Assembly (NCBI RefSeq): GCF_016904885.1
Contig: NZ_JADWYI010000001.1
Location: 4,650,001-4,714,000 of the forward strand
Length of the DNA stretch: 64,000 bases
Direction of reading: 5' to 3'
Source of the DNA: Archangium primigenium
Lineage (GTDB): Bacteria > Myxococcota > Myxococcia > Myxococcales > Myxococcaceae
In this document: piece by piece, positions 62,923 to 64,000 of the stretch
Layout of the letters: every line of letters begins with the position of its first letter
How positions within the stretch are numbered: the first letter of the stretch is position 1
The notes under the pieces: model-generated
What the model saw: only the letters and a program-made list of their open reading frames with translations
Database searches by the model: none
Told to the model about the DNA's origin: nothing
Program-made: the position numbers and the translations under genes

Positions 62923-64000
62923 ACCAGCTCCAGCCCCGCAGTGTCTGGGTGGAATTGCCCTCGCGGTGGATTCGTGTCGTGGCCCGCTTCTCGCGACCGC
63001 GCTCGCTGGACCCCCTCGAGTCGACCATCCTCCAGCTTGTCGGGCTGATCCCCCGGACAGACGCCGAGCTGGCTGAGATGCTCGGGGACATGCCGGTGGA
63101 AGTGGTCACCTCGGCCCTGCGCACGTTGCAGGCGATGGACCGGGTCCACGAGCAACCCGGGGATGTCCCGCGCTGGATGGCACCGCCCGAGCCCATGGAC
63201 GGGCTGGAGGACCCGGAGGTGGGGTGGGTGGCGCTCTGTCCCCATCGGGAGGCCGTCATCCCCGAGCTTCTGCCCGGTCATGCTCCCCGTCAGGTGAGGA
63301 AGGAGCCTGGTGGCCACCAGGAACTCTTCTTGGATGAGAGCGGCATTCAGCCCGAGTTGCCCGACGGTATTCCGGAGCTGCTGCGGCGGGCCGTCCGGTT
63401 CGGGATGTCACGCCTCGTGAAGGTCGAGCACGACGAGGGCCGCTCAACGGGGGCTCCTGGGGACTGGCAACCACTCTCGGTCGGTGCCATGGACGCGGAG
63501 CGTGGGCCACGTGTGACCTCGCTGCTCGTGGACTGGGAGCAGCAGGGGAAGAAGCCCACGGTGGTGCAGCAGACGCGGACCTGCTGGGCGCTGCTGGAGA
63601 TTCTCCCGGGTCTGACAGGCCGCACCACGCTCATCTTCCACGAGCCCCAATGGGTCCCGGAGCTGGACGGTGTGCGCCCGATTTCTCCACTCCTGGGGGG
63701 ATGGATCCAAGAGCACCTGCCGGGCACGTGGCGGCGGATAGAGCAGTTGCAGCGGGAGGTACGGGTCGACCACTCTTGGGTGCTCCAGCTCGCGAACATC
63801 AAGGACATGGACTCGCTTGAGGCGCTCGTCGACCGGCACCGCTCCGGGTGGAGGACGAAGCTCCCGGGGGCCGAGGACTTCTTCCTGGGATGGGGAGACC
63901 CACAGCTCAAGGACTTGCTGCGCGATGCACACCGCTGGCTGCTGTTGTGGCAACAGCGGCCAGGGTTCGTCCGCCAGGCCGTCGATGCCTACGGACACGC
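62913..64000 (+). CDS. Unknown protein with N-terminal winged-helix-like domain (runs off the window)
   Basis: The ATG at 62913 overlaps the helicase stop by 10 bp and the frame stays open to the last base, giving at least 362 residues. Residues 30-85 look like a winged helix (LDPLESTILQLVGLIPRTDAELAEMLGDMPVEVVTSALRTLQAMDRV). The rest is mixed, with TTLIFHEPQWVPELDGV and a helical stretch rich in Trp (HRWLLLWQQRPGF) near the edge. No family recognised. Overlap with the helicase shows it belongs to the sigma-54 operon, which must continue to the right. Confidence 0.7.
   Translation, partial: MDLNQLQPRSVWVELPSRWIRVVARFSRPRSLDPLESTILQLVGLIPRTDAELAEMLGDMPVEVVTSALRTLQAMDRVHEQPGDVPRWMAPPEPMDGLEDPEVGWVALCPHREAVIPELLPGHAPRQVRKEPGGHQELFLDESGIQPELPDGIPELLRRAVRFGMSRLVKVEHDEGRSTGAPGDWQPLSVGAMDAERGPRVTSLLVDWEQQGKKPTVVQQTRTCWALLEILPGLTGRTTLIFHEPQWVPELDGVRPISPLLGGWIQEHLPGTWRRIEQLQREVRVDHSWVLQLANIKDMDSLEALVDRHRSGWRTKLPGAEDFFLGWGDPQLKDLLRDAHRWLLLWQQRPGFVRQAVDAYGH

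Overview
The window looks like chromosomal DNA of a myxobacterium (Myxococcales, probably suborder Cystobacterineae). It is GC-rich with strong third-position GC bias. It carries a member of the Myxococcus-specific DUF2381/TIGR02268 paralogous family, a SitA-like lipoprotein toxin with an adjacent candidate immunity gene, several Ser/Thr kinase or pseudokinase genes, and a sigma-54 activator. I could not assign a species.

Layout. 1-8700: the 3' end of an IS630 transposase, then a leftward three-gene operon (6058 to 1259) coding for a small middle component, an SMC/ABC ATPase with a zinc-hook-like motif and a PD-(D/E)XK-type effector, which resembles ABC-three-component/Lamassu-type conflict systems. 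Next come a non-coding stretch with a run of hairpins (6388-6764) and a complete IS5-family element (7629-8692). 8813-20294 is typical myxobacterial accessory DNA: a lipoprotein, two tandem paralogous pseudokinases, three tandem XRE regulators, a membrane Ser/Thr kinase gene split by a second complete IS630-family element (13846-15077), a DUF2381 protein, and the toxin/immunity pair.

21088-42413 is a BREX type 2 (Pgl) locus on the + strand: a helix-turn-helix regulator, an unknown gene, pglW, pglX, three additional genes (AAA ATPase and two unknowns), pglY, pglZ, brxD and brxHI. From pglX to brxHI every junction overlaps by 4-8 nt, so this block is one translationally coupled unit. An 1841-residue sacsin-like HATPase protein with a C-terminal DUF3883/PD-(D/E)XK-like end (42688-48213, minus strand) converges on it.

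48214-64000 holds what I think is the most interesting system. A leftward pair encodes an 873-residue protein with an IDEAG motif and a sigma-54 activator of RtcR-like architecture. It diverges from a rightward operon encoding a coiled-coil McrB-like NTPase, a DUF2357 protein with an Hsp70/actin-like (ASKHA) middle region, a UPF1-like helicase and a further gene that runs off the window. The intergenic region contains two back-to-back sigma-54 promoter matches flanking a perfect 16-bp inverted repeat whose arms are themselves palindromic, as expected for an enhancer site. The rightward operon resembles the CoCoNuT (coiled-coil nuclease tandem) group of McrBC relatives. An inducible, sigma-54-gated version with an ASKHA domain in place of a visible nuclease deserves follow-up.

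Taken together the window is a multi-layer defence and competition island decorated with insertion sequences. All functions are inferred from motifs read by eye; no database search was run.
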